Shown: piece after piece, positions 37,784 to 47,148 of the stretch
Layout: the number at the start of each line of letters is the position of its first letter
Position numbering within the stretch: the stretch's first letter is position 1
Origin: JASGKO01 sp049840595
GTDB lineage: Bacteria > Verrucomicrobiota > Verrucomicrobiia > Chthoniobacterales > Chthoniobacteraceae
Direction of reading: 5' to 3'
DNA length: 64,000 nt
NCBI GenBank assembly: GCA_049840595.1
Contig: JASGKO010000042.1
Location: forward strand, 244,918-308,917
Made by a program: the position numbers and the translations under genes
Notes under the pieces: model-generated
What the model was told of the DNA's origin: nothing
The model's database searches: none
What the model saw: only the letters and a program-made list of their open reading frames with translations

Positions 37784-38485
37784 ATGAAACACGTCCTGCA
37801 CATCCAGAATGGACCGCACGACAAGCCCGGGCTTTTCGAGCAGGCACTGGTGTCGGCAGGCGTGGCGATCACCACCATGCACCCGTGGCGCGGCGAACCG
37901 GTGCCGAGCACGTTGCAGGGCTTCGACGGGCTCTCGCTCGGCGGCGGCGGGATGAGCGCCTACGAGACGGAGCAGTATCCCTTTTTGAAAGACGAGATGC
38001 GCCTCGTGCGCGAAGCGGCGCAGGACGACAAGCCGGTCTATGGGATGTGTCTCGGGGCGCAAATCATGGCCGCCGCCCTGGGAGCCAGGGTGTATGCGAA
38101 TCGGGAAAAGGAAATCGGCTTCTACGCGATCGACCTGCTGCCCGAGGCGCAGGAAGACGCGTTGTGGAGGGATTGCGACCCGCGGTTCGCACCGATGAGC
38201 TGGCACGGCGACACCTTCGATCTTCCCGCCGGCGCGGTGCGGCTCGCCAGCTCGGCCCTCACGCCCAACCAGCTATTCCGCGCCGGACGCGCACTCTACG
38301 GGTTTCAATTCCACCTCGAAGTCGATGGGCCGCTGCTCACCGAGATGATCGAGACCAGCCGCGAGGGACTCACCGCCCAGGGCGTCGATGCCGATGCCTT
38401 TCTCCAAAGCGCGGAGGAAAGACTGCCGCAGGTGCTCGACACCGCCACCACCGTTTATGCCCGCTGGGCGGAGTTGCTCGCATGA
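37784..38485 (+). CDS. Class I glutamine amidotransferase-like protein
   Basis: 234-residue GATase1-fold protein: nucleophile Cys in VYGMCLGAQIMAAALG, and catalytic His/Glu in YGFQFHLEVD. Such stand-alone domains hydrolyse glutamine or gamma-glutamyl amides. Eleven bases after glnT, it could reverse or complete a gamma-glutamylation step as in polyamine or methylamine routes (inference). Start ATG at 37784. Confidence 0.88.
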   Translation: MKHVLHIQNGPHDKPGLFEQALVSAGVAITTMHPWRGEPVPSTLQGFDGLSLGGGGMSAYETEQYPFLKDEMRLVREAAQDDKPVYGMCLGAQIMAAALGARVYANREKEIGFYAIDLLPEAQEDALWRDCDPRFAPMSWHGDTFDLPAGAVRLASSALTPNQLFRAGRALYGFQFHLEVDGPLLTEMIETSREGLTAQGVDADAFLQSAEERLPQVLDTATTVYARWAELLA

Positions 38486-38494
38486 AGGCCATCA

Positions 38495-38527
38495 TTTTCA
38501 CCACGAAGACACGAAGGCACGAAGTGG
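38495..38527 (+). repeat. Dispersed TTCA-CCACSAAG repeat, solo copy
   Basis: TTTTCACCACGAAGACACGA followed by AGGCACGAAG, directly after the amidotransferase stop and within the gap before the ABC transporter genes. Confidence 0.8.
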
Positions 38528-38645
38528 GGAGGCAGGCCCCCTTGCTTACGCGTTGTCTTGCTCCGGCGCTTGATCTCACCAAGCCGGAAACGCGCCGCCC
38601 GATTTTTTCACCAACCACTCCACATCGCACACCAACCAAACACAC

Positions 38646-39641
38646 ATGAAAACCAACCACACCATCAAGGGCATGCTTCGGCTTGCCGCACTCAGCCTGC
38701 TTGGCGCCGCGTTGCTCGGCGCGAAGGCCCAGGCGGTCACTTACAAACTGGCCTACTCCGACTGGCCGGGCTACACCGTCATTGAAATCGCCAAGCAAAA
38801 GGGCTGGTTCAAAGACGCCGGGCTCGACGTGGAGCTCGACTGGTTCGACTACGGTCCGTCGCTCGACGCCTACTCGGCCAACAAGGTGGACGGCGTGTTG
38901 TGCGTGCCCACCGATGCGCTGGTGATCGGCGCGAACGGCGCGAAGAGCAAGACGATCGCGATCACCGACTACAGCGAAGGCAACGACCGCGTGATCGGCG
39001 CGCCGGGCGTGGATTCGATCAAAGATCTCAAGGGCAAGAAGGTCGCGGTGGAAGTCGGCCTCGTGGATCACCTGCTCCTGCTCCAGGCGCTCAAGTCCAA
39101 TGGCCTGACCCAGGACGACATCACGCTCGTCAACACGCCGACGAACAACATCCCGCAGGTGCTCGCCTCGGGCAAAGTGGCCGCCGGTTGCGCCTGGTAT
39201 CCGATCTCCGGCCAGGCCCTCGCGCAGGTCGCCGGCTCCAAGCCGCTCTACACCAGCAAGGAAGCCCCGGGTCTCATCTACGACGTGATGATCGTGAACC
39301 CGGCCAGCCTCGCCGAGCACAAGGACGACTGGGCCAAGATCGCGGGCATCTTCTACAAGTGCGTGGATTACTTGATGGACCCGAAGACGCATGACGACGC
39401 GGTGAAGATCATGGCCGCGAAAGTCGGCGCGAAACCCGAGGACTATGCGACCAACCTGCCTGGCACCCACTTCATGACCCTGGCCGAAGCCAAGACCCAC
39501 CTGAAGAAGGGCGACGGGCTCGACTCGCTCTACGGCTCGATGGTCGTGGGCGACAAGTTCAACGTGGACAACAAGGTCTATAAAGAAAGCCAGAAGGTGC
39601 CCGGCTACATCGCGCCCAGCATCACCATGGATTTGAAGTAA
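38646..39641 (+). CDS. NitT/TauT-type ABC transporter substrate-binding protein
   Basis: Periplasmic binding protein, 331 residues. Signal peptide MKTNHTIKGMLRLAALSLLGAALLGAKAQA. The NMT1/SsuA fold follows (YKLAYSDWPGYTVIEIAKQKGWFKDAGLDVELDWF, SIKDLKGKKVAVEVGLVDHLLLLQALK, NNIPQVLASGKVAAGCAW). This transporter class takes up nitrate, taurine, cyanate, guanidine-like and pyrimidine precursors. The ligand here is unknown but is probably the island's nitrogen source. Confidence 0.9.
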   Translation: MKTNHTIKGMLRLAALSLLGAALLGAKAQAVTYKLAYSDWPGYTVIEIAKQKGWFKDAGLDVELDWFDYGPSLDAYSANKVDGVLCVPTDALVIGANGAKSKTIAITDYSEGNDRVIGAPGVDSIKDLKGKKVAVEVGLVDHLLLLQALKSNGLTQDDITLVNTPTNNIPQVLASGKVAAGCAWYPISGQALAQVAGSKPLYTSKEAPGLIYDVMIVNPASLAEHKDDWAKIAGIFYKCVDYLMDPKTHDDAVKIMAAKVGAKPEDYATNLPGTHFMTLAEAKTHLKKGDGLDSLYGSMVVGDKFNVDNKVYKESQKVPGYIAPSITMDLK

Positions 39642-39680
39642 CGACTCACTAAACCAACACACCAAGGGGACCAGGGCGCT

Positions 39681-40715
39681 ATGAGCACAAATACTGACTG
39701 GCTGGGATTAAAAAAAGAACTGCCGCAACAGCGGAGGTTTCAACTAACCATTCTCTCGTTTGTCCTCCCCCTGGTTCTTTGGTGTGTGGTGAGTTACGTC
39801 CCGTGGATCTGGCATCCGCTGATCCACATCACCGATCCCGGCGACGTTGAATTCTTCAGCGCCGGGATGGACATGCCCAAGGCCGACTTCAATCTGCAAA
39901 ACCAGAAGGCGGTGGCCGATGGATTGACGCCGGGCAAGGGCTATCCGGTGAATCCGGTCTATCTCCCCGCGCCGGGGGCGGTGGTGAAGGCCTTCTACAC
40001 CGCCTTCATCACGCCGCCACTACTGCCCGGCGATCCCTGGCTGCACGAATCCCTGCTCCACAGTATCCGCACGATCTGCTGGGGCTTTTTCCTTTCCTCG
40101 ATCATCGGCGTCCCGCTCGGCGTGATCTGCGGCACCTACCGTTTCTTTGCGCGGATGATCGAGCCGTTCATTGAATTTTTCCGCTACCTGCCCGCGCCCG
40201 CTTTCGGCGCACTCTGCGTGGCCATCCTCGGCATCGACGACGGGCCGAAGATCGCGATCATCGTGATCGGCACCTTCTTCCAGCAGGTGCTGGTGATTTC
40301 CAACACCGTGCGCAAGGTGGACCCCTCGCTCATCGAAGCCGCGCAAACGCTGGGCGCGAAAGGCTGGGCGCTGGTCTGGCGCGTGGTCATCCCGGCGACG
40401 ATCAGCGATATCTACACCGACATGCGCATCCTGCTCGGCTGGGCGTGGACCTATCTCATTGTGGCCGAGGTCGTCGGCACGATGAGCGGCATCACCTATT
40501 TCATCTACCAGCAGGGCCGCCACTTCATGTTCGAGAACGTGTATGCGGCGATCATGATGATCGGCATCATCGGCTTTAGCTCCGATCTCGTGCTCGCGGC
40601 GTTGGGCGCGGTGCTCTTCCCGTGGAAGAACCGCAGCCGCTCGGGCAAGAAGGCGTCCTTCTGGGCGCGTTTCAATTTCAAACCTGCCTCGGCGGCGGTG
40701 CCGGAGCCGAACTGA
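39681..40715 (+). CDS. NitT/TauT-type ABC transporter permease
   Basis: Inner-membrane permease, 344 residues, with the EAA-type cytoplasmic loop DPSLIEAAQTLGAKGWALVWRVVIPATISDI. An extra periplasmic stretch of about 75 residues lies between the first helix (FVLPLVLWCVVSYVPWIW) and the second (SLLHSIRTICWGFFLSSIIGVPLG), longer than in SsuC. Pairs with the ATPase at 40789. Confidence 0.9.
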   Translation: MSTNTDWLGLKKELPQQRRFQLTILSFVLPLVLWCVVSYVPWIWHPLIHITDPGDVEFFSAGMDMPKADFNLQNQKAVADGLTPGKGYPVNPVYLPAPGAVVKAFYTAFITPPLLPGDPWLHESLLHSIRTICWGFFLSSIIGVPLGVICGTYRFFARMIEPFIEFFRYLPAPAFGALCVAILGIDDGPKIAIIVIGTFFQQVLVISNTVRKVDPSLIEAAQTLGAKGWALVWRVVIPATISDIYTDMRILLGWAWTYLIVAEVVGTMSGITYFIYQQGRHFMFENVYAAIMMIGIIGFSSDLVLAALGAVLFPWKNRSRSGKKASFWARFNFKPASAAVPEPN

Positions 40716-40734
40716 TGCGCATCATCGCTTTTAT

Positions 40735-40766
40735 TTTTCACCACCAAGGCACCAAGACACCAAGCA
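40735..40766 (+). repeat. Dispersed TTCA-CCACSAAG repeat, solo copy
   Basis: TTTTCACCACCAAGGCACCA followed by AGACACCAAG, filling the gap between the permease and ATPase genes, so it is transcribed within the operon. Confidence 0.8.
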
Positions 40767-40788
40767 AGACGAAGAAAGGGATTCTGTT

Positions 40789-41700
40789 ATGACGACTGCG
40801 ACCATGCAATTGCCGGATTATCGGGAACAGGCGCCGGAGGTGAAGGCGCGCTTTGACAAGATCAAGCAACGGCCCGTGATCATGAAGGTGCGGGACTTGA
40901 AGAAATCCTTCGGCCCCGCGGAGTCGGAGCATGTGGTTTTCGACAAGGTGAACTTCGATATCTATCGCCGCGAATTCATCACGGTGATCGGGCCGTCGGG
41001 CTGCGGAAAATCCACTTTCATCCGGATTGCGGCAGGGCTGGATGAATCGAGCGGCGGGCAGATTTTGCTCGAAGACAAACCGGTCGGCGGGCCGGGGCCG
41101 GATCGCGGGATGGTCTTCCAGGGCTACACGCTCTTCCCGTGGCGCACGGTGAAGAAGAACGTGATGTTCGGCCTCGAAATGCAGGGCAAGTCGAAGCACA
41201 TCGCCGAGCAGGAAGCGCGGCAATGGCTGGAGATGGTGGGTCTCTCGAAATTTGAGAACTCCTATCCGCACGAGCTCTCCGGCGGCATGAAGCAGCGCGT
41301 GGCGATTGCCCGCGCGCTCGCGAATGATCCGCGCATCCTCATCATGGACGAGCCCTTCGGCGCGCTCGATGCGCAGACCCGCTGCAAGATGCAAAGCTAT
41401 CTGCTCCAGATCTGGAAGAAGGTGGACGTGACGATCCTCTTCATCACCCACGATCTCGATGAGGCGATCTATCTCTCCGACCGCATCCTCGTGCTCGGCG
41501 TGAATCCCGGCGGCGTGCGCGAGATCATTGAAAACCCGGTCCCGCGTCCACGCACGGTCGAGCAGTTTTTGTCCCCGGAATTCATCGCGACCAAGCGGCG
41601 GCTCGACGAGCTGATCCACGGCCCGGCGGTCGAGCAGGATGGCGAGGACGACAAGCTGCCGATGATCCGGATGACGAATGCGGGGGACGATGTGGAATAG
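40789..41700 (+). CDS. NitT/TauT-type ABC transporter ATPase
   Basis: 303-residue ABC ATPase: Walker A GPSGCGKST, Q-loop, signature LSGGMKQRVAIARAL, Walker B RILIMDEPFGALD and the switch His (FITHDLDEAIYLSDR). It has an ~80-residue N-terminal extension before the usual start of SsuB/NrtD proteins only in part (MTTATMQLPDYREQAPEVKARF). It completes the importer. Confidence 0.92.
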   Translation: MTTATMQLPDYREQAPEVKARFDKIKQRPVIMKVRDLKKSFGPAESEHVVFDKVNFDIYRREFITVIGPSGCGKSTFIRIAAGLDESSGGQILLEDKPVGGPGPDRGMVFQGYTLFPWRTVKKNVMFGLEMQGKSKHIAEQEARQWLEMVGLSKFENSYPHELSGGMKQRVAIARALANDPRILIMDEPFGALDAQTRCKMQSYLLQIWKKVDVTILFITHDLDEAIYLSDRILVLGVNPGGVREIIENPVPRPRTVEQFLSPEFIATKRRLDELIHGPAVEQDGEDDKLPMIRMTNAGDDVE

Positions 41701-41731
41701 GGAATTAAAAATTAAGAATTAGAAATTAAAA
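41700..41731 (+). repeat. AT-rich AATTAAGAATT-type repeat
   Basis: GGAATTAAAAATTAAGAATT then AGAAATTAAAAG. A short tandem-like run of a kind that recurs between genes in related genomes; only this copy is seen in the window. Confidence 0.5.
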
Positions 41732-41830
41732 GATGGGATGGAGTGCGCAGGTAAAAGGGCGCAGCGGAGGGGCTGACGGGGCGACATTTTGAGGTGAGCC
41801 AAAACGAAACCAAACCAGAAGATCACAGCC

Positions 41831-43174
41831 ATGAAACTGAACCTCTCGGGTGCTCCGAATGTGAGCAACGACTACGCGCTCTTCCGTTCGCGGCGGCAGC
41901 AACGGCCGCTGGAAGACATTCTCGAAGACATCCAGCAAACCGCGGCCCTGCCGCTGCCCATGAGCCGTACACTCCCGGCCGAGGCTTATACCAATGATGC
42001 CTTTTACGAGTGGGAAATGGAGAACATCCTGCGCAAGGACTGGGTGTGCGTGGCGCACCTTTCCCAACTCCCGCAGGCGGGCGATTTTCTGAACCTCGAT
42101 CTGCTCGACGAGCCGGTGATCGTAGTCCACGGCAAGGACGGCGTGGTGCGGACGCTTTCCCGCGTGTGCCCGCATCGCGCGATGGACATCATGCCGCCCG
42201 GCTTTGAGCTCCCCGGCCACAGCACCGCCGAGGCCCGCGGCGGCAGCCCCTGCGCGGGACATACCCGCATCTTCATGTGCCCGTACCATGCCTGGACCTT
42301 CGAGCCTCGACGGCAAGCTGAAGGGCTGCCCGGAAATGCACGAGGCCGCGTGCTTCGACCGCGCCGCGACCGCGCTGAAGACGTTCAAGACGGAGGTCTG
42401 GAACGGCTTCGTCTTCGTGAACTTTGATGGCGAAGCCCCCGCGCTCGCCTCGCTCTACGGCGAGGAAATGAAGGCCGATCTCGGCCAGTGGGGACCGGAG
42501 GAAATGCAGGTGATCTACGAACAAGCCTGGGACTGCGAGTTCAACTGGAAGGTGCTGGTCGAAAACTTCAGCGAATGCTACCACCACATCGGCACCCACT
42601 CGAAGACGCTGCAACCGCTCATGCCCGCCAAGGAATGCTGGACCGAGCAGGAGCGCACCGGCTACATCCGCGAGCACCTGCCGCTCAAGACTTCCGCCGT
42701 CGCCGAGCTGCAAAAGGCGATTGAGGGCGGGGTGGAATTTCCCGTCATCGAATCGCTCGATGCGCACAAGCAGACCGAGTGGGGGCTGTTCATCGGCTTC
42801 CCGAGCTTCCTCTTTTCCCCGGGCCGAACCAACTCGTGTGGTACCGCATCGATCCCCTCACCCCCGATCGTTCGCGGCTGCTCACCACGGTGCTCGTGCC
42901 CAAGTCGCGCCTCGCGCTGCCGCAGTATGAGGCCTGCCAACAAACCGCGAGCAGCGCGATGGTCGAATTTCACAAGGAGGACATGGACACCTGCGTCGCG
43001 GTGCAGCGCGGGTTCTACGCCAGCGGTTATCAGCGCGGGCGGATGAGCCATCTGGAGATGCCGATCTGGCTCTTCCAGCGCTATCTCGCCGCGCGCTCCA
43101 AAGGCAGGTGGCCCACCCAGGAACTCCCCGCTGCACCGAGCCAGAACGGACGCGTCGGCCCCATCCCCGTATGA
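41831..43174 (+). CDS. Rieske non-heme iron oxygenase, N-demethylase-like (two frameshifts)
   Basis: Oxygenase alpha subunit, about 447 residues. The Rieske 2Fe-2S cluster ligands are in CPHRAMD and CPYHAW; the mononuclear iron site is in ENFSECYHHIGTH. The whole arrangement recalls carnitine/glycine-betaine/stachydrine demethylases more than ring dioxygenases. Frame changes near 42302 (extra G before SLDGKLKG) and 42818 (TTTTCCCC, extra T before PGPNQLVWYR). It may remove N-methyl groups from the imported compound (inference). No reductase gene is adjacent. Overlaps the next gene by ATGA. Confidence 0.87.
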
Positions 43175-43950
43175 AAAATCCGGAGGTCGTCACCATGAGC
43201 CATCTCGAAGAGACCACCACCGGCGCGAGCCGCGTGTGGCGCCCGGCCCTTCACCTGCCCGAGCTGGTGGATCTCGCGCCGGGGCGCTTCCACATGGGCG
43301 AGCAGCCGCACGACAAATTCGCCACCAACACCGAGCGTCCGTCGCATCCGGTGGAAATCCGGCACGCTTTCGCGCTCGGCGGGTTCCCGGTGACGGTCGC
43401 GGAGTTCGCCCGCTTCGATGGCCGTGCCTATGCGGATGCCGAGGCCAATCTGCCGGTGGCCGGGGTAAGTTGGATCGAGGCGCAGGCCTATTGCGAATGG
43501 GCCGGCGCGGAATGCGGCTGGCACCTGCGCCTGCCCAGCGAGGCCGAGTGGGAATACGCCTGCCGCGCGGGCACCGAGGAGCCGTTTCCCTCCGGCTGGG
43601 TGCTCACCTCCACCGACGCCAATTTCTGGTACAACGAAAGCGGCGGCAAGGTCGGCCCCGGTCGCCGCACGCCCGTCGGCGCGTATCCGGCCAATCGCTT
43701 CGGCCTCTACGACATGAACGGCAACGTGTGCGAGTGGGTGCAGGACGAGTGGCACAACTCGCTCGAAAACGCGCCGATCGACGGTCGCGCCTGGCAGACC
43801 AGCACGGAGCCCGCCGCCCGCGTGCTCCGTGGCGGCGCGTGGGATTACCTGCCCCGGCTCCTGCGCAACTGCTGGCGCGACTTCCTCGAGCCCGTGGTCC
43901 GGCGCGACAACGTGGGCTTCCGCGTCGCGATCACGCTGCCGCACTCGTGA
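43171..43950 (+). CDS. SUMF1/formylglycine-generating-enzyme-domain protein
   Basis: 259-residue protein of the SUMF1/EgtB/PvdO fold: FHMGEQPHDKFATNTERPSHPVEI, FPVTVAEFARF, VSWIEAQAYCEWAG, RLPSEAEWEYACRAG, GLYDMNGNVCEWVQDEW, RGGAWDYLPRLLRNCWRDF. The family ranges from cysteine oxidases to structural proteins, so its reaction here is open. It is locked into the operon by overlaps at both ends (ATGA upstream, GTGA downstream). ATG 43195 is an alternative start. Confidence 0.87.
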   Translation: MKNPEVVTMSHLEETTTGASRVWRPALHLPELVDLAPGRFHMGEQPHDKFATNTERPSHPVEIRHAFALGGFPVTVAEFARFDGRAYADAEANLPVAGVSWIEAQAYCEWAGAECGWHLRLPSEAEWEYACRAGTEEPFPSGWVLTSTDANFWYNESGGKVGPGRRTPVGAYPANRFGLYDMNGNVCEWVQDEWHNSLENAPIDGRAWQTSTEPAARVLRGGAWDYLPRLLRNCWRDFLEPVVRRDNVGFRVAITLPHS

Positions 43951-44813
43951 GCCGCTACCTGCCAGCGCCGCGCTTCACGTGGCCCGGGGAAAACCGGTGC
44001 GCCGCGATGCTGTGCTTCGATGTGGATGGTGAGACGACCGCGCTGAGCGAAGACCTCGCGCTCGCGCAGCGGCGCACGCTCATGTCGCAGTGCGAGTACG
44101 GCCCGCGCATCGGCGTGCCGCGCCTGCTCGGGCTGCTCCGGCACTTGGAAGTGCCCGCGACGTTCTTCATCCCCGCTTACATCGCGGAGCAGCACCCGAA
44201 GATGGTCGAGGCCATCGTCGCGGGCGGCCACGAGATCGGCCTCCACAGCTACCTGCACGAGAAGCTGGCGGGAATGACCGAGGCGCAGGAGGAGGCCCTG
44301 CTGCTACGCACGATTGAAATTCTCACCCGGCTCACCGGGAAGCGCCCGGTCGGTTTTCGCGCCCCGTGGTTCGAGACCAATCCCTGGACCGCCGCCGTGC
44401 TCCAGCGCCACGGGCTGCTCTACGACGCGAGCGAGATGGGCGACGACGTGCCCTACACACATCCCAACGGGCTGATCGAAATCCCCGGCCAGTGGCTGCT
44501 GGAGGATTGGGAACAATTCGCCTTCAACGCGGACCCGGCGTGGGGCTTCATCCCCGAGAATTGCGGGAAGGTTTACGATCTGTGGTGGCGCGAGTTTTCC
44601 GCCATGCACGACTACGGCTGCTGCTTCGTGCTCACGCTTCACCCGTGGCTGAGCGGTCGCCCGTCGCGGGTGCAGTTGCTGGAGGATCTGGTAAAAGCCA
44701 TGCGCGAGAAGGGCGGCGTGTGGTTCGCCCGCGGGGCGGAGATTGCGGAGTATGTGCGAGCGAACCCGCAGGCACGTCGGGAAATTGATTTCGATGCGAA
44801 AGGCCCCTGCTGA
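43947..44813 (+). CDS. NodB-type polysaccharide deacetylase-family hydrolase
   Basis: 288-residue carbohydrate-esterase-4 fold. Catalytic Asp in LCFDVDGET, metal HxxxH in GLHSYLHEKL, and RAPWFETN. No signal peptide, so a cytoplasmic role on a small amide (as in PuuE-type allantoinases of this fold) is more likely than peptidoglycan or chitin work. GTG start at 43947 overlaps the preceding stop; its own stop overlaps the SDR start (TGATG). Confidence 0.87.
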   Translation: MSRYLPAPRFTWPGENRCAAMLCFDVDGETTALSEDLALAQRRTLMSQCEYGPRIGVPRLLGLLRHLEVPATFFIPAYIAEQHPKMVEAIVAGGHEIGLHSYLHEKLAGMTEAQEEALLLRTIEILTRLTGKRPVGFRAPWFETNPWTAAVLQRHGLLYDASEMGDDVPYTHPNGLIEIPGQWLLEDWEQFAFNADPAWGFIPENCGKVYDLWWREFSAMHDYGCCFVLTLHPWLSGRPSRVQLLEDLVKAMREKGGVWFARGAEIAEYVRANPQARREIDFDAKGPC

Positions 44814-45632
44814 TGAATGCCTTTTCCCTGGCAGGCAAGGTGGCGATTGTCACCGGCGGGGCGGCGGGCCTGGGGGCCGCGATCGTGCAGCGCTTTCGCG
44901 ACGCGGGAGCGCGGGTGCTGGTCGCGGACCGGCGCTTGCGGCCTGAGACCGTGGACGGTTGCGTGGTCGATGTCTCGCACGAGGCGGATCTCGCCCGCAT
45001 GTTTGCCGTGGCGCGCGAGCGATTCGGGAAGGTGGATATTTTGGTGAACAACGCAGGCATCCAGCCGCTGGGCGTGGGCTTCGATGAGCTGCACGGAGGA
45101 ACTGATGGCGCGCACCTACGCGGTGAACGTGCAGGGCACCGCGCTGGCGATCAAACACGCGGGGCATCAGCTCACCGAGGGCGGGCGGGTGATCAATATC
45201 GCGTCCTTCACCGGCACCATCGGGGTGCCGCGCGCCGCCGTCTATGCGAGCTCAAAGGCGGCGGTGATTCATCTCACCAAACTGGCCGCGATGGAACTGG
45301 CCCTGCGCCGGATCACCGTGAATGTGATCAGCCCCGGCACATTGCGGACTCCAGCCGTGACGGACATTCCCGACAATCCGGAGATCGCCTTCATCGAAGA
45401 GCGCACGCCGCTCGGACGGCTTGGCGAGCCGGAGGAGGTCGCAGCGCTGGCGCAATATCTCGCCTCGGATGAAGCGGCCTTTTTAACCGGGCAGAATATC
45501 GTGATGGATGGCGGGCTGACGGCAGGGTGGATGGAGCACGAGGTCATCCCGCCCGCGAACATTCGCGAAGGAAAATGGGTGGAGGATGGAGAAATTTTTC
45601 ACCACGAAGAGACGAAGGCACGAAGGGAATAA
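44813..45632 (+). CDS. Short-chain dehydrogenase/reductase (one frameshift)
   Basis: NAD(P)-dependent oxidoreductase of the classical SDR type: nucleotide site TGGAAGLGAA, NNAG, and active site YASSK with Ser in IASFTGT. The frame breaks near 45097, between FDEL and EELMARTYAVNVQG. The last residues (EIFHHEETKARRE) are translated from the dispersed repeat at 45595, so the natural C-terminus has been replaced or extended by repeat DNA. Confidence 0.85.
45595..45627 (+). repeat. Dispersed TTCA-CCACSAAG repeat forming the 3' end of the SDR gene
   Basis: TTTTTCACCACGAAGAGACG followed by AAGGCACGAAGG. It is read in frame as FHHEETKARR and supplies the C-terminal residues of the SDR. Confidence 0.8.
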
Positions 45633-45644
45633 GGATCATCATTT

Positions 45645-46508
45645 ATGGAACTGCTGCTTTTTCGATCGTTATGGACGAATGGGTTTCGCCTCGAAGCGGC
45701 GCTCAAGGATTGTGAGTCGGGCATCTTCGATGGGGTGGAGGGGCCGACGCCGGATGAGCCATCGGAGCGCAAAGTGTTTTGCGAAACGCTGAAGGCGGCA
45801 GGCGTGCCGTATGCGGCGGAGGTCTGCACCGCCACCACGCTCGGCATCTATGTGCCGGAGCGGGCGGCGACGGTGGAGCAGCATCTCGAATCGTTTGCCC
45901 GCCGGGTGGATCACTCGCTGGAAGGCGCGCCACTTTTCATCACCTCGATGGCGGGCTGCGATGCATGGTCGCTGGCGATGAATGTGGATTTCTTCGGGCG
46001 GGCGATGGAGATCGCGCAGCAGTTCGGGGTGGAGGTGAATTTCGAGATTCACCGGGCGCGCTCGATGTTCAACCCGTGGGTGGCGCGCGATATTTTGCAG
46101 CAGCTTCCGGAAATGCGGCTGACCTGCGATTACTCGCACTGGTGCTGCGTATGCGAGCGGCTCATCGATTCCGAGCCGGAGGTGCTGGCCCTGTGCGCCC
46201 CGCGGGCGCGGCACATCCATGCGCGCGTGGGCTACGATCAGGGGCCGCAAGTCCCCCACCCCGCCGCGCCGGAATACGACGACGCCCTCCAGGCCCACGA
46301 AAAATGGTGGCGCCAGATCTGGAACGAACGCCGTGCCCAGGGGGTCAACCGGATCACGATGACGCCGGAGTTCGGCCCCGACGGCTACCTGCACACCCTG
46401 CCCTTCACCGCGACCCCGGTTGCCTCGCTCGACGCGATCAACCGCTGGATGGCCAAGCGCCAGCGCGCCCGGTTTCAGAAATGGATGCTGGATCTGACCA
46501 TGGGATAA
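45645..46508 (+). CDS. Sugar isomerase/epimerase-like TIM-barrel protein
   Basis: 287-residue xylose-isomerase-like barrel. Metal/substrate residues are suggested by NFEIHRARSM, LTCDYSHWCCV and RHIHARVGYDQGPQVP. Members isomerise or epimerise small hydroxy-carbonyl compounds; the substrate is unknown here. It begins 12 bases after the SDR stop and is followed by a repeat-filled gap before ureA. Confidence 0.82.
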   Translation: MELLLFRSLWTNGFRLEAALKDCESGIFDGVEGPTPDEPSERKVFCETLKAAGVPYAAEVCTATTLGIYVPERAATVEQHLESFARRVDHSLEGAPLFITSMAGCDAWSLAMNVDFFGRAMEIAQQFGVEVNFEIHRARSMFNPWVARDILQQLPEMRLTCDYSHWCCVCERLIDSEPEVLALCAPRARHIHARVGYDQGPQVPHPAAPEYDDALQAHEKWWRQIWNERRAQGVNRITMTPEFGPDGYLHTLPFTATPVASLDAINRWMAKRQRARFQKWMLDLTMG

Positions 46509-46529
46509 ATCTTTCGAAGAACAAATTTT

Positions 46530-46615
46530 GGACAGGATGAACAAGATGAACAGGATGGCGAAAATTCCAAATGCTCCCTCACTTATTCATCCTGTAAATC
46601 CGGTTCATCCTGTCC
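46530..46615. repeat. Inverted-repeat element, GGACAGGAT type
   Basis: Left arm 46530-46556 and right arm 46585-46615 are near-complements. The centre GGCGAAAATTCCAAAT is the same as in the copy at 8023, 38 kb away, including the ATTCATCC start of the right arm. Confidence 0.85.
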
Positions 46616-46662
46616 AAAAAATCCGATCCCCAGAATCGAGCGCGATTATTCCATGGCGACTC

Positions 46663-46698
46663 CTTCCCCAACGGCCCACAGGACCGTGGCTACAGCGA
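46663..46698. repeat. REP-like palindrome, copy of the rhaT-island inner arm
   Basis: CTTCCCCAACGGCCCACAGG followed by ACCGTGGCTACAGCGAT. It differs by one base from the 28536 arm over most of its length and retains the GGCCCACAGGACC stem. It is a single copy, not paired. Confidence 0.75.
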
Positions 46699-46839
46699 TT
46701 TCCCGCCAGTCGGAGCTAAAGAAGTGATTTCACCAACTTTGCGATTGAGCACGGGCGGCGAATAAAGTTAGAAACGCTGCAGGGCTACCAAACACCGCGG
46801 CAATTGGCCGCGAGAACATTTTCAACGAATCTTTACGCC

Positions 46840-47142
46840 ATGCATCTTGCACCTCGTGAAACGGAAAAATTGCTCGTCGTCGTCGCCGCCGATCTGGCGC
46901 GCCGCCGGCAGGCCCGGGGCTTGAAACTCAACTACCCGGAGTCGATCGCGATCATCACCTACGAAATCCTCGAAGGCGCGCGCGATGGCAAGACGGTCGC
47001 CGAGCTAATGAGCTACGGGACGACGATCTTGAAGAAAACCGACGTGATGGAAGGCGTCGCGGAAATGATCCACGAAGTGCAGGTGGAAGGCACTTTCCCC
47101 GACGGCACGAAACTGGTGACGGTCCATCACCCCATCCGCTAA
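46840..47142 (+). CDS. ureA: Urease gamma subunit
   Basis: Smallest structural subunit of nickel urease, 100 residues, the family length. MHLAPRETEKLLVVVAADLARRRQARGLKLNYPESIAIITYEILEGARDGKTVAELM is a near-textbook UreA sequence. Start ATG 46840 is the conserved MHL start; the TTG at 46804 is not needed. Six bases separate it from ureB. Confidence 0.96.
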   Translation: MHLAPRETEKLLVVVAADLARRRQARGLKLNYPESIAIITYEILEGARDGKTVAELMSYGTTILKKTDVMEGVAEMIHEVQVEGTFPDGTKLVTVHHPIR

Positions 47143-47148
47143 ACGCTT

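Larger units (their letters stand above)
46509..46839. other. Repeat-filled gap before ureA
   Basis: 331 bases containing the GGACAGGAT element (46530-46615) and the REP-like palindrome (46663-46698). The remaining ~140 bases before ureA should contain the urease promoter; I see no clear boxes. No gene is seen. Confidence 0.55.
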
